A stretch of 64,000 bases of DNA from Marixanthomonas ophiurae. Lineage in GTDB: Bacteria > Bacteroidota > Bacteroidia > Flavobacteriales > Flavobacteriaceae. The position numbers and the translations under genes are program-made. The DNA lies in the NCBI RefSeq assembly GCF_003413745.1, contig NZ_QVID01000001.1, forward strand, positions 1,054,001 through 1,118,000, written 5' to 3'. The notes below the pieces were generated by a model that saw only the letters and a list, made by a program, of their open reading frames with translations, was not told the DNA's origin and made no database searches. The stretch's first letter is position 1, and every line of letters begins with the position of its first letter. Positions 9,177-18,960 of this stretch are shown here, in pieces.

Positions 9177-10469
9177 GTGAAAAATTTCGTTGAAGAATTG
9201 CAATGGCGAGGTATGGTACACGATGTAATGCCAGATACCGAAGAACACCTTATGGAACAAATGCGATCTGCTTATATAGGATTTGATCCTACGGCAGATT
9301 CATTACACATTGGGAATTTAGTTCCTATTATGCTGTTGTCTTTTTATCAACGCTGTGGACATAAACCATATGCCTTGGTTGGTGGCGCCACAGGAATGAT
9401 TGGTGATCCTTCTGGGAAATCGAATGAACGTAACTTATTGGATGAAGAAACCCTTCAGCACAATCAGAATTGTGTAAAAAAACAATTGTCTCAGTTTTTA
9501 GATTTTAAATCGGAAGCAGAAAATGAAGCAGTTATATTAAATAACTACGACTGGATGAAAGAGTTTTCATTCTTAGGCTTTATTCGCGATGTTGGAAAGC
9601 ATATAACGGTTAATTATATGATGGCGAAAGATTCAGTTAAAAAACGTTTAACTGGAGAAGCAGCCGATGGCATGTCTTTTACCGAATTCACTTACCAAAT
9701 GGTACAAGGCTACGACTTTTACCATTTGTACAAAAACTACGATTGTACCCTACAAATGGGCGGAAGCGACCAATGGGGAAATATCACTACGGGTACCGAA
9801 ATGATTCGTCGTATTGGTGGTGGAAAAGGTTATGCGTTAACCTGTCCATTAATTACTAAAAGTGATGGTAGTAAGTTTGGAAAGAGTGAAGGCGGAAATG
9901 TTTGGCTGGATGCAAAGCGTACTTCTCCGTACAAATTTTACCAATATTGGTTAAACACCAGCGATGAAGATGCTGAAAAGTATATTAAGATATTCACTTT
10001 TTTAGATAAACAAACTATTGAAGCTTTGGTTGCTGAGCATAACGAAGCTCCACATGCTAGATTGTTACAAAAACGATTGGCTAAAGAAGTAACCGTAACG
10101 GTGCATAATGAAGAAGAATATGAAAAAGCTGTAAAAGCTTCGGAAATATTATTTGGGAAATCAACTTCGGACGATTTAAAAACGTTGGATGAACAAACTT
10201 TTTTAGATGTGTTTGAAGGTGTTCCCCAAGCCGAGATTGCCAAAACTGAAATTGAAAACGGAATGGACATTATAGCTGCGCTAGCTTCAGAAACCAATTT
10301 CTTGAAATCCAATGGGGAAGCGCGTCGGGCGTTACAACAAAATTCCATTTCGGTGAATAAAGAAAAAGTACAAGAGGATTATAAAATCACTTCAGATAAC
10401 TTAATAAATAATCAATTTATACTACTGCAACGCGGTAAGAAAAATTACTTTATTATTAAGGCTGTTTAG
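9177..10469 (+). CDS. tyrS: Tyrosine--tRNA ligase
   Basis: Charges tRNA-Tyr with tyrosine. The 430-residue protein contains the class I signature SLHIGNLVP near residues 43-51, the tyrosine-binding YQMVQGYDF segment with GGSDQWGN, and the KMSKS-equivalent KFGKS near residue 232. The C-terminal part looks like an S4-type RNA-binding domain ([14 protein letters not shown]). The start is GTG at 9177; the sequence immediately after it is conserved in flavobacterial TyrRS, so the next ATG would cut too short. Confidence 0.95.
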   Translation: MKNFVEELQWRGMVHDVMPDTEEHLMEQMRSAYIGFDPTADSLHIGNLVPIMLLSFYQRCGHKPYALVGGATGMIGDPSGKSNERNLLDEETLQHNQNCVKKQLSQFLDFKSEAENEAVILNNYDWMKEFSFLGFIRDVGKHITVNYMMAKDSVKKRLTGEAADGMSFTEFTYQMVQGYDFYHLYKNYDCTLQMGGSDQWGNITTGTEMIRRIGGGKGYALTCPLITKSDGSKFGKSEGGNVWLDAKRTSPYKFYQYWLNTSDEDAEKYIKIFTFLDKQTIEALVAEHNEAPHARLLQKRLAKEVTVTVHNEEEYEKAVKASEILFGKSTSDDLKTLDEQTFLDVFEGVPQAEIAKTEIENGMDIIAALASETNFLKSNGEARRALQQNSISVNKEKVQEDYKITSDNLINNQFILLQRGKKNYFIIKAV

Positions 10470-10483
10470 GCTATAAACATAAG

Positions 10484-10517
10484 AAAACCCCGTTTCCTAA
10501 GAAGGAGCGGGGTTTTC
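10484..10517 (+). terminator. Terminator of tyrS
   Basis: AAAACCCCG pairs with CGGGGTTTT around an interrupted inner stem (TTTCC/GGAG) and a TAAG loop, only 15 bp after the tyrS stop codon. Confidence 0.75.
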
Positions 10518-10652
10518 CAAATTAACTAACCAACCAATTATGAACTGAGCCCGAAGGCTCAAGACATCTTTGCACTACAGTAGTCGTATATCTTTACGTA
10601 TCTTACAGCTAATTGTATAAATTTAGCATTTAATTAACTTTATAACAGAGGG

Positions 10653-11627
10653 TTACAGCATCATCAAATTGCAGCCTCGTATATCGCTATCATCAAATCG
10701 TCCTAAAATTTCAAAAGTGTTATTTTTATGTAGTTTGCCCAAATCTTGGGTGGCGATGAAACTACATGAATACAAGTTTGCTAAATCGATTACATTAATT
10801 CCTCCGTTTTTTTCATTGACGTATGTAAATGGATCTTCGGTGTCTCGAGTTAAGGTTTTCATCCAAGGCGGACAGGTAAAGATTCCGTTTCCGGTTGAAT
10901 AGGCTTGGGAGAGTAGTTCGGTCATTCCATACTCGCTGTGTATTTCAGAAACACCAAAACCTTGTTGAAGTACTGCGTGTAATTCTTCTTTTATCATTTC
11001 TTTTCTTCGACCTTTCATACCGCCAGTTTCCATAACGATGGTGTTTTTTAACTGAAATGATTGTGTTTCAATTAAATCTAATAACGCATACGAAACACCT
11101 AATAATAAGGTCTTTTTTCCTTCAGCTTCTAAAAATGTAAGTTTTTCAATTAGGGCGTCCATTTCATGTAAATAAAAACCACTGTTTATATTTTCACTTT
11201 GCTTTATTAACGAATCGACCATATAAATTAAGGAAGAACCTTCGCGTTCTAGGTAAGAGGGTAATAAAGCCAAGATGGTATAATTGGTAGGGTTTCCGTA
11301 TTGATTTTGAAATGCTTTGTTGAAACTTTCTTCGTATAGCTTTGTACTGGCAACATAATGTTTACTTGTTATACTTCCGGTGGTCCCACTACTAGTAAAA
11401 ATAGTTTCTTCGTTATATCCTTCAGCAATAATAGGATGGCTTTTAAAAAACTGAATTGGGAGAAATGGTATTTCAGAAATTTCTTTTACTTGCTTCGGAT
11501 TAATTTTTAAGATATCGCAAAACTGCCTGTACACTTTTACATGTTCGTATTGAAAGTTAAACACTTCTAATGCAATTTCATTGAAGTCTTCGGGTGTTTG
11601 TATGTTGAAAATTTTTTCTTGAAGCAT
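10653..11627 (-). CDS. LuxE-like acyl-protein synthetase / acyltransferase
   Basis: A 324-residue protein resembling LuxE and adenylate-forming ligases: TIFTSSGTTGSITS near residue 80 is the P-loop of the ANL superfamily, and EYGMTELLSQAYS near residue 237 is the acyl-binding motif. LuxE activates fatty acids in bioluminescence operons, but no luxCDAB genes are here. In flavobacteria such stand-alone proteins sit in diverse contexts and their substrate is unknown. The ANL fold is clear; an acyl-activating role is inferred. Confidence 0.8.
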   Translation of the reverse strand: MLQEKIFNIQTPEDFNEIALEVFNFQYEHVKVYRQFCDILKINPKQVKEISEIPFLPIQFFKSHPIIAEGYNEETIFTSSGTTGSITSKHYVASTKLYEESFNKAFQNQYGNPTNYTILALLPSYLEREGSSLIYMVDSLIKQSENINSGFYLHEMDALIEKLTFLEAEGKKTLLLGVSYALLDLIETQSFQLKNTIVMETGGMKGRRKEMIKEELHAVLQQGFGVSEIHSEYGMTELLSQAYSTGNGIFTCPPWMKTLTRDTEDPFTYVNEKNGGINVIDLANLYSCSFIATQDLGKLHKNNTFEILGRFDDSDIRGCNLMML

Positions 11628-11663
11628 GGTTTCAGAATAGACATTTCAAAAATAAGGAAATAA

Positions 11664-11695
11664 AAAAAGCTCCTGCCTAAGCAAGAGCTTTATTA
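11664..11695 (-). terminator. Terminator of the T9SS-sorted protein gene
   Basis: Read leftward, AAAGCTCTTGC pairs with GCAGGAGCTTT (one mismatch or wobble) and is followed by a run of seven T. It lies 20 bp beyond the stop of the gene at 11716. Confidence 0.75.
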
Positions 11696-11715
11696 GTATT
11701 ATAATTTCAGAAAAA

Positions 11716-12546
11716 TTACTTCACTACTAACTTCTTAGTAACAGAAGCGTTTCTTTGGTTTATTTTTACAATGTAAACACCAGTTGTAAGTGTAGCAATA
11801 TTTAAACGCTCACCATTTAAAGTAGTATTAATTACTTGCTTTCCTAATACATCAAAAATAGCAACTTGTTTTGTGCCGTTTACTTTTGAAACGATATTTA
11901 CAAGACCATTAGAAGCTGGATTTGGGTACATTGAAAACTGGCTTTCAAAATTATCACCTACGCTTAATGGCTCACAATCACTCTCAGCTCGTAAGGTAGG
12001 TTCAGCAATACAGTAAGTTCCATCAGTATTTAACTGTAAAGACTCTGTGTCCTTGTTTCCGTTAGCATCTTCATCATATTGTACAGTTTCTCCTAAAGCG
12101 GCCAATAAGTCTGTATCGTTATCGTCACCTGTTCCATAGACAATAGCATCAATTAAATTGGTAGTTGTAGCTGGTGTTTCATTTGGAAAGTTAGCAGCAT
12201 CGTCTTGATAAATAGCCACGGCATCTGCACCATTTTGTATAGTATTACTAGCGCCTAAAGTTACGTCTGCACCAGAAACAGCATCACTACCTATAACAAA
12301 ATAGCCATCTGAATCGGTTTGAAAACCTGCCAAATCAACTGTTGTATAACTTACGTTGTCAGTTGTGTTTCCGTTAAACAGCACCACTATATACCCGTCG
12401 AGTGAAAAGTTTGGGGTATCGGACAAAAGTTCTATAAACTCTTCTGTGTCCGTTGAAGTTTGATCTGAGTCAACCTCATTAATAGAAATCTGGGCAAAAG
12501 AAGCAACACTTGCAAAAAGTGTAACCAATAAAGTAATTTTTTTCAT
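11716..12546 (-). CDS. T9SS type A sorting-domain protein with lamin-tail-like region
   Basis: A 276-residue secreted protein. Residues 1-18 form a signal peptide ending ASFAQ; residues 19-170 resemble lamin-tail (LTD) beta domains (ISINEVDSD, EEFIELL). The last 75 residues are a type IX secretion Por sorting domain (MYPNPASNG, VAIFDVLGKQV, GVYIVKI, KKLVVK at the C terminus). The product should be exported across the outer membrane and anchored or released. A TATATTTG element (12573-12580, leftward) about 30 bp upstream fits the phylum's -7 box. Confidence 0.87.
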   Translation of the reverse strand: MKKITLLVTLFASVASFAQISINEVDSDQTSTDTEEFIELLSDTPNFSLDGYIVVLFNGNTTDNVSYTTVDLAGFQTDSDGYFVIGSDAVSGADVTLGASNTIQNGADAVAIYQDDAANFPNETPATTTNLIDAIVYGTGDDNDTDLLAALGETVQYDEDANGNKDTESLQLNTDGTYCIAEPTLRAESDCEPLSVGDNFESQFSMYPNPASNGLVNIVSKVNGTKQVAIFDVLGKQVINTTLNGERLNIATLTTGVYIVKINQRNASVTKKLVVK

Positions 12547-12772
12547 TAAGTATAAAATGTTTGATTACTTTGCAAATATACATAAATGTCTGTTAGTTGT
12601 TGATTTTGAATAACAGTTTATAAATTGCTTAACATTAGGATAATATACATGATAAAAGAGCTTGATTTAAGGGTGTTCATGTTACAATATCGTTATCATT
12701 TAAAATAATAAACGATACGAAAAAGTAATATATGGTATCTTTAAACTTTTAAAAAACCAATAGTTACTATCT

Positions 12773-13456
12773 ATGAAGAAAAAAGACATAAAAATTCTAT
12801 TAGTAGATGATGAACCAGATATTTTGGAAATAGTTGGTTATAATTTATCATCAGAGGGCTATACAGTTATTACTGCTGAAAACGGTAAACAGGCTGTGAA
12901 AAAAGCAAAAAAAGAAATACCGCACTTAGTCATTCTTGATGTAATGATGCCCGAAATGGATGGAATGGAAGCTTGTGAAAAAATGCGTAACATGCCCGAG
13001 TTGGCCGAAACCATCATTACCTTTTTAACAGCCCGTGGTGAGGATTACTCACAAGTTGCAGGTTTTGATGCAGGTGCCGATGATTATATTACAAAGCCCA
13101 TTAAGCCAAAAGTATTGGTAAGTAAAGTGAAAGCATTGCTTAGAAGGTATAAAGAAACAAAAGAAGAAACGGGTAAAATTAAATTAGGTAACTTAGTAAT
13201 TAATAGAGAAGAGTATAAAATCATTTTAGGCAAAGAGGAAATGGTACTGCCTAGAAAGGAGTTTGAATTATTAGCTTTGTTAGCGTCAAAACCTGGGAAA
13301 GTATTTAAACGTGAAGTAATTTTAGACCGTGTTTGGGGCAACGAAGTGGTTGTAGGAGGAAGAACCATCGATGTTCACATTCGTAAGCTTCGTGAAAAAC
13401 TCGGGGATGAAAAATTTAAAACCGTAAAAGGAGTAGGTTATAAGTTTGTAGTTTAA
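12773..13456 (+). CDS. OmpR/PhoB-family response regulator
   Basis: A 227-residue DNA-binding response regulator: receiver domain 5-120 with acidic pocket VDDEPD, phospho-acceptor D56 in VILDVMMPEMDG and switch lysine in DYITKPIKP, then a winged-helix output domain ending RTIDVHIRKLREKLG and VKGVGYKF. It overlaps the kinase gene by one base, making an obvious partner pair. A near-consensus TATCTTTA box lies at 12736-12743. The signal sensed cannot be read from the sequence; PhoB-like phosphate control is one option. Confidence 0.93.
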   Translation: MKKKDIKILLVDDEPDILEIVGYNLSSEGYTVITAENGKQAVKKAKKEIPHLVILDVMMPEMDGMEACEKMRNMPELAETIITFLTARGEDYSQVAGFDAGADDYITKPIKPKVLVSKVKALLRRYKETKEETGKIKLGNLVINREEYKIILGKEEMVLPRKEFELLALLASKPGKVFKREVILDRVWGNEVVVGGRTIDVHIRKLREKLGDEKFKTVKGVGYKFVV

Positions 13457-14499
13457 TGGCGAAAGAATTTAAAAGAACATACAAGTTTGCTGCCTATACA
13501 TCAAGCTTTTTGACATTCTTTCTAACACTCGTCGTGGGTGTTTTTTTTTATGTCACTAAAGTTGAGATGTATTGGTTTATAATCGCATTTGCCATTGTGT
13601 GTTTTTCTTTTTCATTCTTTTTCATTCAATATAGAGTTGAAAAGTTCATCTATCGTAGAGTAAAAAAAATATATGATGATGTTCGGTTACTCGACGCTTC
13701 TACTTTTGATAAAAAACAAATCACTACCGACATGGCAACGCTTACTAGAGAAGTGGAACGTTTTGCTGAAACCAAAAAAATTGAGATTGAAACCCTTAAA
13801 GGCCGCGAAAACTATAGGAAAGAATTTATGGGAAACGTTTCTCATGAATTAAAAACTCCCTTATTTACTGTTCAAGGCTATATTTTAACTTTGCTTGATG
13901 GTGCTATGGAAGACAAGGCCATCCGTAAAAAATACCTGCAGCGTGCTAATAAAGGTGTGGAACGACTTATATATATTGTAAAAGACCTTGATATGATCAC
14001 CAAGCTTGAAGTAGGTGATCTAAACCTGAACAAAGAACGCTTCAACATTATCGAACTAATACAAGGTGTTTTTGACCTGTTTGAAATGAAAGCAGCCAAG
14101 AAGAATATTACATTAACGTTCGATATTGATTATAAAGAAAGCATTTTTGTGGAAGCAGATCGTGAACGTATACAACAGGTATTGACCAATTTGATTGTAA
14201 ATTCTATTAAATACGGTAAAAAAGATGGCACAACTGAAGTAAGCATAGAAGACCTAATTAAAAACAAAGTAATTGTAAGGGTGACCGATAATGGCGAAGG
14301 TATACCAAAAGATAAAATACCGCGGTTATTCGAACGTTTTTTTAGGGTTGATAGGAGTGGTTCGCGTAAAGAAGGCGGTAGCGGTTTGGGACTTTCTATT
14401 GTAAAGCATATTCTCGAAGCCCATGATGAAAAAATTTATTTGGAAAGCCAACTTGAGGTAGGCTCGGAGTTCTCATTCACCCTCGAAAAAGCGAAATAG
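13456..14499 (+). CDS. Membrane sensor histidine kinase (PhoR-like)
   Basis: A 347-residue kinase with two closely spaced membrane helices (residues 12-32 and 38-58), no sizeable periplasmic sensor domain, then a coiled region, the dimerisation/phosphoacceptor helix NVSHELKTPL (H130), and an ATPase domain with N-box NLIVNSIKYG, VTDNGEGIP and GSGLGLSIVKH. The stop of the regulator overlaps its ATG. The tiny loop between helices suggests sensing within the membrane or through a partner. The 3' end overlaps a convergent glycosyltransferase gene by 27 bp. Confidence 0.92.
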   Translation: MAKEFKRTYKFAAYTSSFLTFFLTLVVGVFFYVTKVEMYWFIIAFAIVCFSFSFFFIQYRVEKFIYRRVKKIYDDVRLLDASTFDKKQITTDMATLTREVERFAETKKIEIETLKGRENYRKEFMGNVSHELKTPLFTVQGYILTLLDGAMEDKAIRKKYLQRANKGVERLIYIVKDLDMITKLEVGDLNLNKERFNIIELIQGVFDLFEMKAAKKNITLTFDIDYKESIFVEADRERIQQVLTNLIVNSIKYGKKDGTTEVSIEDLIKNKVIVRVTDNGEGIPKDKIPRLFERFFRVDRSGSRKEGGSGLGLSIVKHILEAHDEKIYLESQLEVGSEFSFTLEKAK

Positions 14500-15543
14500 A
14501 TTTTTAAAATCAGGTTGGCTGTTAAAATCTTTCAGCCCCTTATAAAACGAAATTTTATCCAATTTCACTATTTTAAATTTATGTTGCTTGCAACTTGGTA
14601 CAAACCCAGCTTGTTTTAAACGTTTGGCCAAGTAAAGTTGCTCAAATTGTCCGGGTGTAGGTATAAAAAAAGCTTTCTTTTCCATAGCGGCCAGATCCAT
14701 AATAGTTGTGTAACCCGAGCGAGAAACTACACAAGCACTTTCATTAATAGCCTGTTCTAGTTCGTTGCTTTGTAGAAAGTTTATAATTTTTATAGTCCCT
14801 GCTTGCCTTTCTTTTTTTTTGTCTTCAACAACTCCTTGAACCAATAAAATCTTTTTTTCTGAATTTTTAAAAACTGAAATTAATTGCTCCTCCAAAGCTG
14901 TCCGTTGCGGTTCTGGTCCGGAAAGTAAGCACAAAACATCATACACAATGGGGGTTTTATTTTTTTGCATTCGGCTTAACAAGCCAATATAAGTAACAGG
15001 AAAAGGAACGGAAAGCGCGTTTTTAAAATGACCTAATTTCCCACTTAAGTTAATAGAACCTTCCAAATCTGGAACCCAACAAGCATCAAATTTTTTAATT
15101 AATTTTTGATGCATTTTACTGCTTACATACGAGGTGCTCCCCGACAACACATTTAGTTGATGGGTTATAATCACCGAAGGAATTTTTTCACTGCGTACAC
15201 CCCAACGGTTATCACTTATTATTGCGTGGATTTTCCCGTCAGAGACTACTTTATCAATTACTTTTTTTTCTGAAGCAATTATTTTCTGAATATAGGGGAT
15301 TTTCAATAGTAATTTTAGCTTAAAAAAAGTCCCCTTTTTAGGATAGGTTATATTGTAGGAGGGTAACGAAACGTACGGTAACTCGGGAAATTCTTTCCGA
15401 AGTAATAATAAAGCACCTCCATCTGAAGCTAGAAGAACATTATAATTGTTTTTAATTAACGCCCGTATAATGGGTATACAACGCGTAGCATGCCCTAAAC
15501 CCCAATGTAAAGGGGCGACCAAAATCGTTTTTTTACTGTTCAC
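14473..15543 (-). CDS. Glycosyltransferase, MurG/GT28-like
   Basis: A 356-residue protein with a two-lobed GT-B layout: LVAPLHWGLGHATRC at the N terminus (glycine-rich loop) and a C-terminal donor-binding region with SRSGYTTIMDLAAMEKKA and PTPGQFEQLYLAKRL, both MurG-like. The GTG at 15543 (VNSKKTIL) gives a family-like N terminus; an extension to a GTG at 15570 is possible. Not MurG itself, since cell-wall genes are absent around it. The sugar donor and acceptor are unknown. Confidence 0.78.
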   Translation of the reverse strand: MNSKKTILVAPLHWGLGHATRCIPIIRALIKNNYNVLLASDGGALLLLRKEFPELPYVSLPSYNITYPKKGTFFKLKLLLKIPYIQKIIASEKKVIDKVVSDGKIHAIISDNRWGVRSEKIPSVIITHQLNVLSGSTSYVSSKMHQKLIKKFDACWVPDLEGSINLSGKLGHFKNALSVPFPVTYIGLLSRMQKNKTPIVYDVLCLLSGPEPQRTALEEQLISVFKNSEKKILLVQGVVEDKKKERQAGTIKIINFLQSNELEQAINESACVVSRSGYTTIMDLAAMEKKAFFIPTPGQFEQLYLAKRLKQAGFVPSCKQHKFKIVKLDKISFYKGLKDFNSQPDFKNLFRFFEGE

Positions 15544-15627
15544 AAAAACAAAGGTACACAATGTAGTCACTTACTACTATTTCCTTAATTTTACCAAATT
15601 ATCAACAGTACTAAGAAATAGGTAACA

Positions 15628-16302
15628 GTGGGCAGTAAAAACAAACTAAAACGATTTAAGCAAAACGAGACTTTTGAAAACGTAATCCAACCAACACGGG
15701 AAGAAGTATTTTCGAATAGCTTAAACTTAAAAGGAAATTGGAAAAAAAACTTTTTTAAAAATAATAAACCATTAGTGTTAGAACTTGGTTGTGGCAAAGG
15801 AGAATATTCAGTAAACTTGGCCCGAAACTATCCAGATCATAATTTTTTAGGAATAGATATTAAAGGAGCTCGCTTTTGGCGTGGTGCCAAGACAGCCTTA
15901 GAAGAAAAACTAGACAATGTTGGTTTTCTAAGAACACAAATTGAGTTAATTGATCTTCTTTTTGAAGAAAACGAAGTAGATGAGATCTGGATTACCTTCC
16001 CCGATCCACAGATAAAATATAAGCGCACAAAACACCGCCTTACCAATGAAGATTTTTTAAATAAATACCGAAAAGTTTTAAAACCCGACGGTTTAGTACA
16101 TTTAAAAACCGACAGCGAATTTATGCACGGTTATACCTTGGGATTACTGCATGGTCTTGATGAAAAAATAGAATATGCTCATCACGATGTGTACGGAAAC
16201 GCCCATTCTCCAAAAGAAGTAACCGGTATCCAAACCTTTTACGAGCAACAATATTTGGAGGAAAACAAAAAGATAACCTATATCAGGTTTACATTCAGAT
16301 AG
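15628..16302 (+). CDS. trmB: tRNA (guanosine(46)-N7)-methyltransferase
   Basis: Methylates N7 of G46 in the variable loop of tRNA with S-adenosylmethionine. The 224-residue protein has the SAM-binding LELGCGKGEYSVNLA near residues 51-65, FLGIDIKGARFWRGAKTA, and TFPDPQIKYKRTKHRLTN, the diagnostic DPW/DPQ-KxRH region of TrmB. GTG at 15628 starts the family-like N terminus. The following LysE-type gene is 38 bp downstream in the same direction. Confidence 0.93.
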   Translation: MGSKNKLKRFKQNETFENVIQPTREEVFSNSLNLKGNWKKNFFKNNKPLVLELGCGKGEYSVNLARNYPDHNFLGIDIKGARFWRGAKTALEEKLDNVGFLRTQIELIDLLFEENEVDEIWITFPDPQIKYKRTKHRLTNEDFLNKYRKVLKPDGLVHLKTDSEFMHGYTLGLLHGLDEKIEYAHHDVYGNAHSPKEVTGIQTFYEQQYLEENKKITYIRFTFR

Positions 16303-16340
16303 ATAATTTTGTTTATATTCACACTTGAAACAGCGTTTTT

Positions 16341-16967
16341 ATGACTGTACTTGTAAATTTTGCCATTGGCTTTTTAGCAGCATTTGTAGGAGTAATCCCT
16401 CCTGGTTTGCTAAACTTATATGCGGCAAAAATAAGTATGAAAGAAGGTCGGAAAAAAGGATTCTTGTTCTCCACTGGCGTTTGCATTACCGTAATGTTTC
16501 AAACCTTGGTCGCTTTATTTTTTGCTCGGTTTTTAGATCAGCACCCTGAGTATGTTTCTATGCTTCAAAAAGTAGCATTGGGTATTTTTATTTGTATCAC
16601 CATTTATTTTTTCTTCATAGCAAAAGATACCCGTAGGCAATTACCTGATGATGTAAACCATTCTAAAACCAATCGATTATTTTCAGGAATGTTATTGGCG
16701 TTAGTAAACCTACTGCCCCTACCATATTGGGTATATATAAGTATCACCTTTGCAGGTTTTGGCTGGTTTAGTTTTTCTCAACCAGACCTATGGAGTACGG
16801 TGGTGGGATCAGGTTTAGGCACTTTTGCCGTGTTGGCTATGTATGTGTGGTTTTTTAGGCAAAAAGATGACCAAAACAAACTGAATGTCAACATGAATTT
16901 TATCATTGGGATAATCACAGCAGTTATTTCAGTTATTACGTTACTTAAAATTATGCAAGAAATATAA
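16341..16967 (+). CDS. LysE/RhtB-family exporter-like membrane protein
   Basis: A 208-residue inner-membrane protein with about six hydrophobic helices. The first helix carries GVIPPGLLNLYAAK, matching the glycine/proline pattern at the start of LysE-type translocators, which export amino acids or other small solutes. Substrate unknown. It is separated by one base from the downstream alkyltransferase-like gene, suggesting co-translation. Confidence 0.78.
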   Translation: MTVLVNFAIGFLAAFVGVIPPGLLNLYAAKISMKEGRKKGFLFSTGVCITVMFQTLVALFFARFLDQHPEYVSMLQKVALGIFICITIYFFFIAKDTRRQLPDDVNHSKTNRLFSGMLLALVNLLPLPYWVYISITFAGFGWFSFSQPDLWSTVVGSGLGTFAVLAMYVWFFRQKDDQNKLNVNMNFIIGIITAVISVITLLKIMQEI

Positions 16968-16968
16968 G

Positions 16969-17295
16969 ATGGCTTCGGAAGGTTTTTTTGAAAAAGTGTA
17001 CCAAGTTGCAAAACAAATTCCCTACGGAAGAGTAACAAGCTACGGTGCCATTGCCCGTTATTTAGGATCTGCCGGAAGTGCTCGAATGGTAGGTTGGGCT
17101 ATGAACGGAAGTGGCAAAGATCCAGACGTTCCTGCGCATAGAGTAGTAAATAAAAGAGGATTACTTACCGGAAAGCACCATTTTAAAGGAACCAACTTAA
17201 TGCAACAGTTGCTGGAAAGTGAAGGAGTAGAGGTTGTTGACAATCAAATTCAGAATTTTGAAAAATTGTTCTGGGACCCCATGAAAGAACTTTAA
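16969..17295 (+). CDS. Alkyltransferase-like protein (MGMT fold without the active cysteine)
   Basis: A 108-residue DNA-binding domain of the O6-alkylguanine-DNA alkyltransferase family: IPYGRVTSYGAIAR (helix-turn-helix with the nucleotide-flipping Tyr/Arg region), ARMVGWAMNGS, then VPAHRVV at residues 54-60. In true alkyltransferases this is PCHRV with the acceptor cysteine; here position 56 is alanine, as in ATL proteins. ATLs bind O6-alkylguanine lesions and hand them to nucleotide excision repair. The substitution is directly visible; the repair role is family knowledge. Confidence 0.87.
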   Translation: MASEGFFEKVYQVAKQIPYGRVTSYGAIARYLGSAGSARMVGWAMNGSGKDPDVPAHRVVNKRGLLTGKHHFKGTNLMQQLLESEGVEVVDNQIQNFEKLFWDPMKEL

Positions 17296-17510
17296 GCTTA
17301 TATTTTTCACTCCCAACTTCTAATACCCCCGCATCTGTCACGTCGAGTAATTTTGATTGGCCATTAAGGGCAAACAAAATTGTATCGAGACGCGGCTTCG
17401 ATCAACGTCTATCTATCCATAAATCATTTCAATCCAACTCCTTTAAAATCCAAACTAATACCGTTATATTTGTACTTTAGAATCAGTCTAAATATTGTGA
17501 AAAAGAATTT

Positions 17511-18650
17511 ATGAAATTGAATAAAACAGATATACTTAAAGCATTAGAAACCATAACTGTAGCCGGAGAAGGTAAAAATATGGTAGAAAGTGGTGCTGTG
17601 AAAAATGTAGTAACATTTGCCGATGAAGTAATTGTAGATGTTACGCTTTCCACTCCTGCTTTACACATTAAAAAAAGAGCTGAAGCAGACATTATAAAAA
17701 CTATTCAGGAAAAGATAGATGCCAATGCTAAAGTTCAGGTTAATATAAAAATAGAAGCTCCAACAAAAAAGGAAAATCCGAACTTGATTAAAGGGAAAGC
17801 CATTCCAGGGATCCAGAATATCGTAGCAGTAGCTTCAGGTAAAGGTGGCGTTGGTAAATCTACCGTAACGGCAAACTTGGCGGTTACCCTTTCAAAAATG
17901 GGCTTTAAAGTAGGGGTTCTAGATGCTGATATTTACGGACCATCCATTCCTATTATGTTCGATGTGGCTATGGAAAAACCACTTTCCGTAAAAGTGGATG
18001 GAAAAAGTAAAATGAAGCCTGTAGAAAATTATGGCGTTAAAATATTATCGATAGGGTTTTTCACAAAACCAGATCAAGCAGTAATTTGGCGAGGCCCCAT
18101 GGCTGCAAAAGCATTAAATCAGCTGATTTTTGATGCTGATTGGGGCGAGTTAGATTTCTTATTAGTAGATCTCCCTCCAGGAACGGGTGATATTCACTTA
18201 AGTATTATGCAATCCTTGCCATTAACAGGTTCTGTCGTGGTGAGTACGCCTCAAAATGTTGCCTTGGCCGATGCCCGTAAAGGAGTCGCCATGTTTCAGC
18301 AAGAAAACATACAAGTGCCCGTATTAGGAATAATAGAAAATATGGCTTATTTTACTCCTGAAGAATTACCGGAGAATAAATATTATATCTTCGGAAAAGA
18401 AGGAGCCAAAAATTTAGCTGAAGATTTAGATATCCCCTTTTTAGGAAGTGTGCCATTGGTACAAAGCATTCGGGAATCTGGTGATGTAGGTCGCCCGGCA
18501 GCTATGCAAACTGCTACGCCTACCGAAGAGGCTTTTGAAGAAGTAACAAAAAATGTGGTGGAGCAAACGGTACGTCGTAACGAAAATCTCCCCCCAACCG
18601 AAGCCATTAAAATAACAACAATGGCAGGTTGTAGTGCCGTTAAAAAATAA
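17511..18650 (+). CDS. Mrp/ApbC/NBP35-type Fe-S cluster carrier ATPase
   Basis: A 379-residue protein with an N-terminal DUF59/MIP18-like domain (residues 1-90) and a P-loop ATPase core beginning VASGKGGVGKSTVTANL near residues 107-124, the deviant Walker A of the MRP/MinD family, plus DADIYGPSIP and DLPPGTGDIH. It should carry Fe-S clusters to target proteins. The usual CPxC cluster-binding motif in the C-terminal part is not visible; this region reads NMAYFTPEELPENKYY. It sits 1 bp upstream of a NifU-type scaffold gene. Confidence 0.9.
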   Translation: MKLNKTDILKALETITVAGEGKNMVESGAVKNVVTFADEVIVDVTLSTPALHIKKRAEADIIKTIQEKIDANAKVQVNIKIEAPTKKENPNLIKGKAIPGIQNIVAVASGKGGVGKSTVTANLAVTLSKMGFKVGVLDADIYGPSIPIMFDVAMEKPLSVKVDGKSKMKPVENYGVKILSIGFFTKPDQAVIWRGPMAAKALNQLIFDADWGELDFLLVDLPPGTGDIHLSIMQSLPLTGSVVVSTPQNVALADARKGVAMFQQENIQVPVLGIIENMAYFTPEELPENKYYIFGKEGAKNLAEDLDIPFLGSVPLVQSIRESGDVGRPAAMQTATPTEEAFEEVTKNVVEQTVRRNENLPPTEAIKITTMAGCSAVKK

Positions 18651-18651
18651 T

Positions 18652-18891
18652 ATGGAAGAGCAAGAATTAAAATTAAAGGTAGAAGATGCGTTGGAAGAAA
18701 TACGTCCATTTCTTCAAAGCGATGGGGGAGACATTTCCCTTATCTCTATAGATGATGGGAAAAGAGTAGTGGTGCGTTTAGAAGGTGCATGCGTAGGCTG
18801 TACCGTAAACCAAATGACCCTAAAAAGTGGCGTGGAAATGACTATTAAAAAACATGCTCCCCAAATTGAAAGTGTAGTAAATGTAGAGTAA
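18652..18891 (+). CDS. NifU C-terminal domain protein (Fe-S scaffold)
   Basis: A 79-residue NifU-like domain with SDGGDISLISI and the cluster-ligating CVGCTVNQM. Such proteins hold and deliver iron-sulfur clusters. The ATG at 18652 follows the upstream stop codon after one base; an upstream alternative would overlap the Mrp gene. Placement next to Mrp, a ferredoxin reductase and a ferredoxin makes a coherent Fe-S/electron-transfer group. Confidence 0.92.
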   Translation: MEEQELKLKVEDALEEIRPFLQSDGGDISLISIDDGKRVVVRLEGACVGCTVNQMTLKSGVEMTIKKHAPQIESVVNVE

Positions 18892-18960
18892 GCTGATTTA
18901 TGTCATTTACTAACCCTAAAAACAATTATACTTTTATACTTGTAAAGACGAATTAGATTC

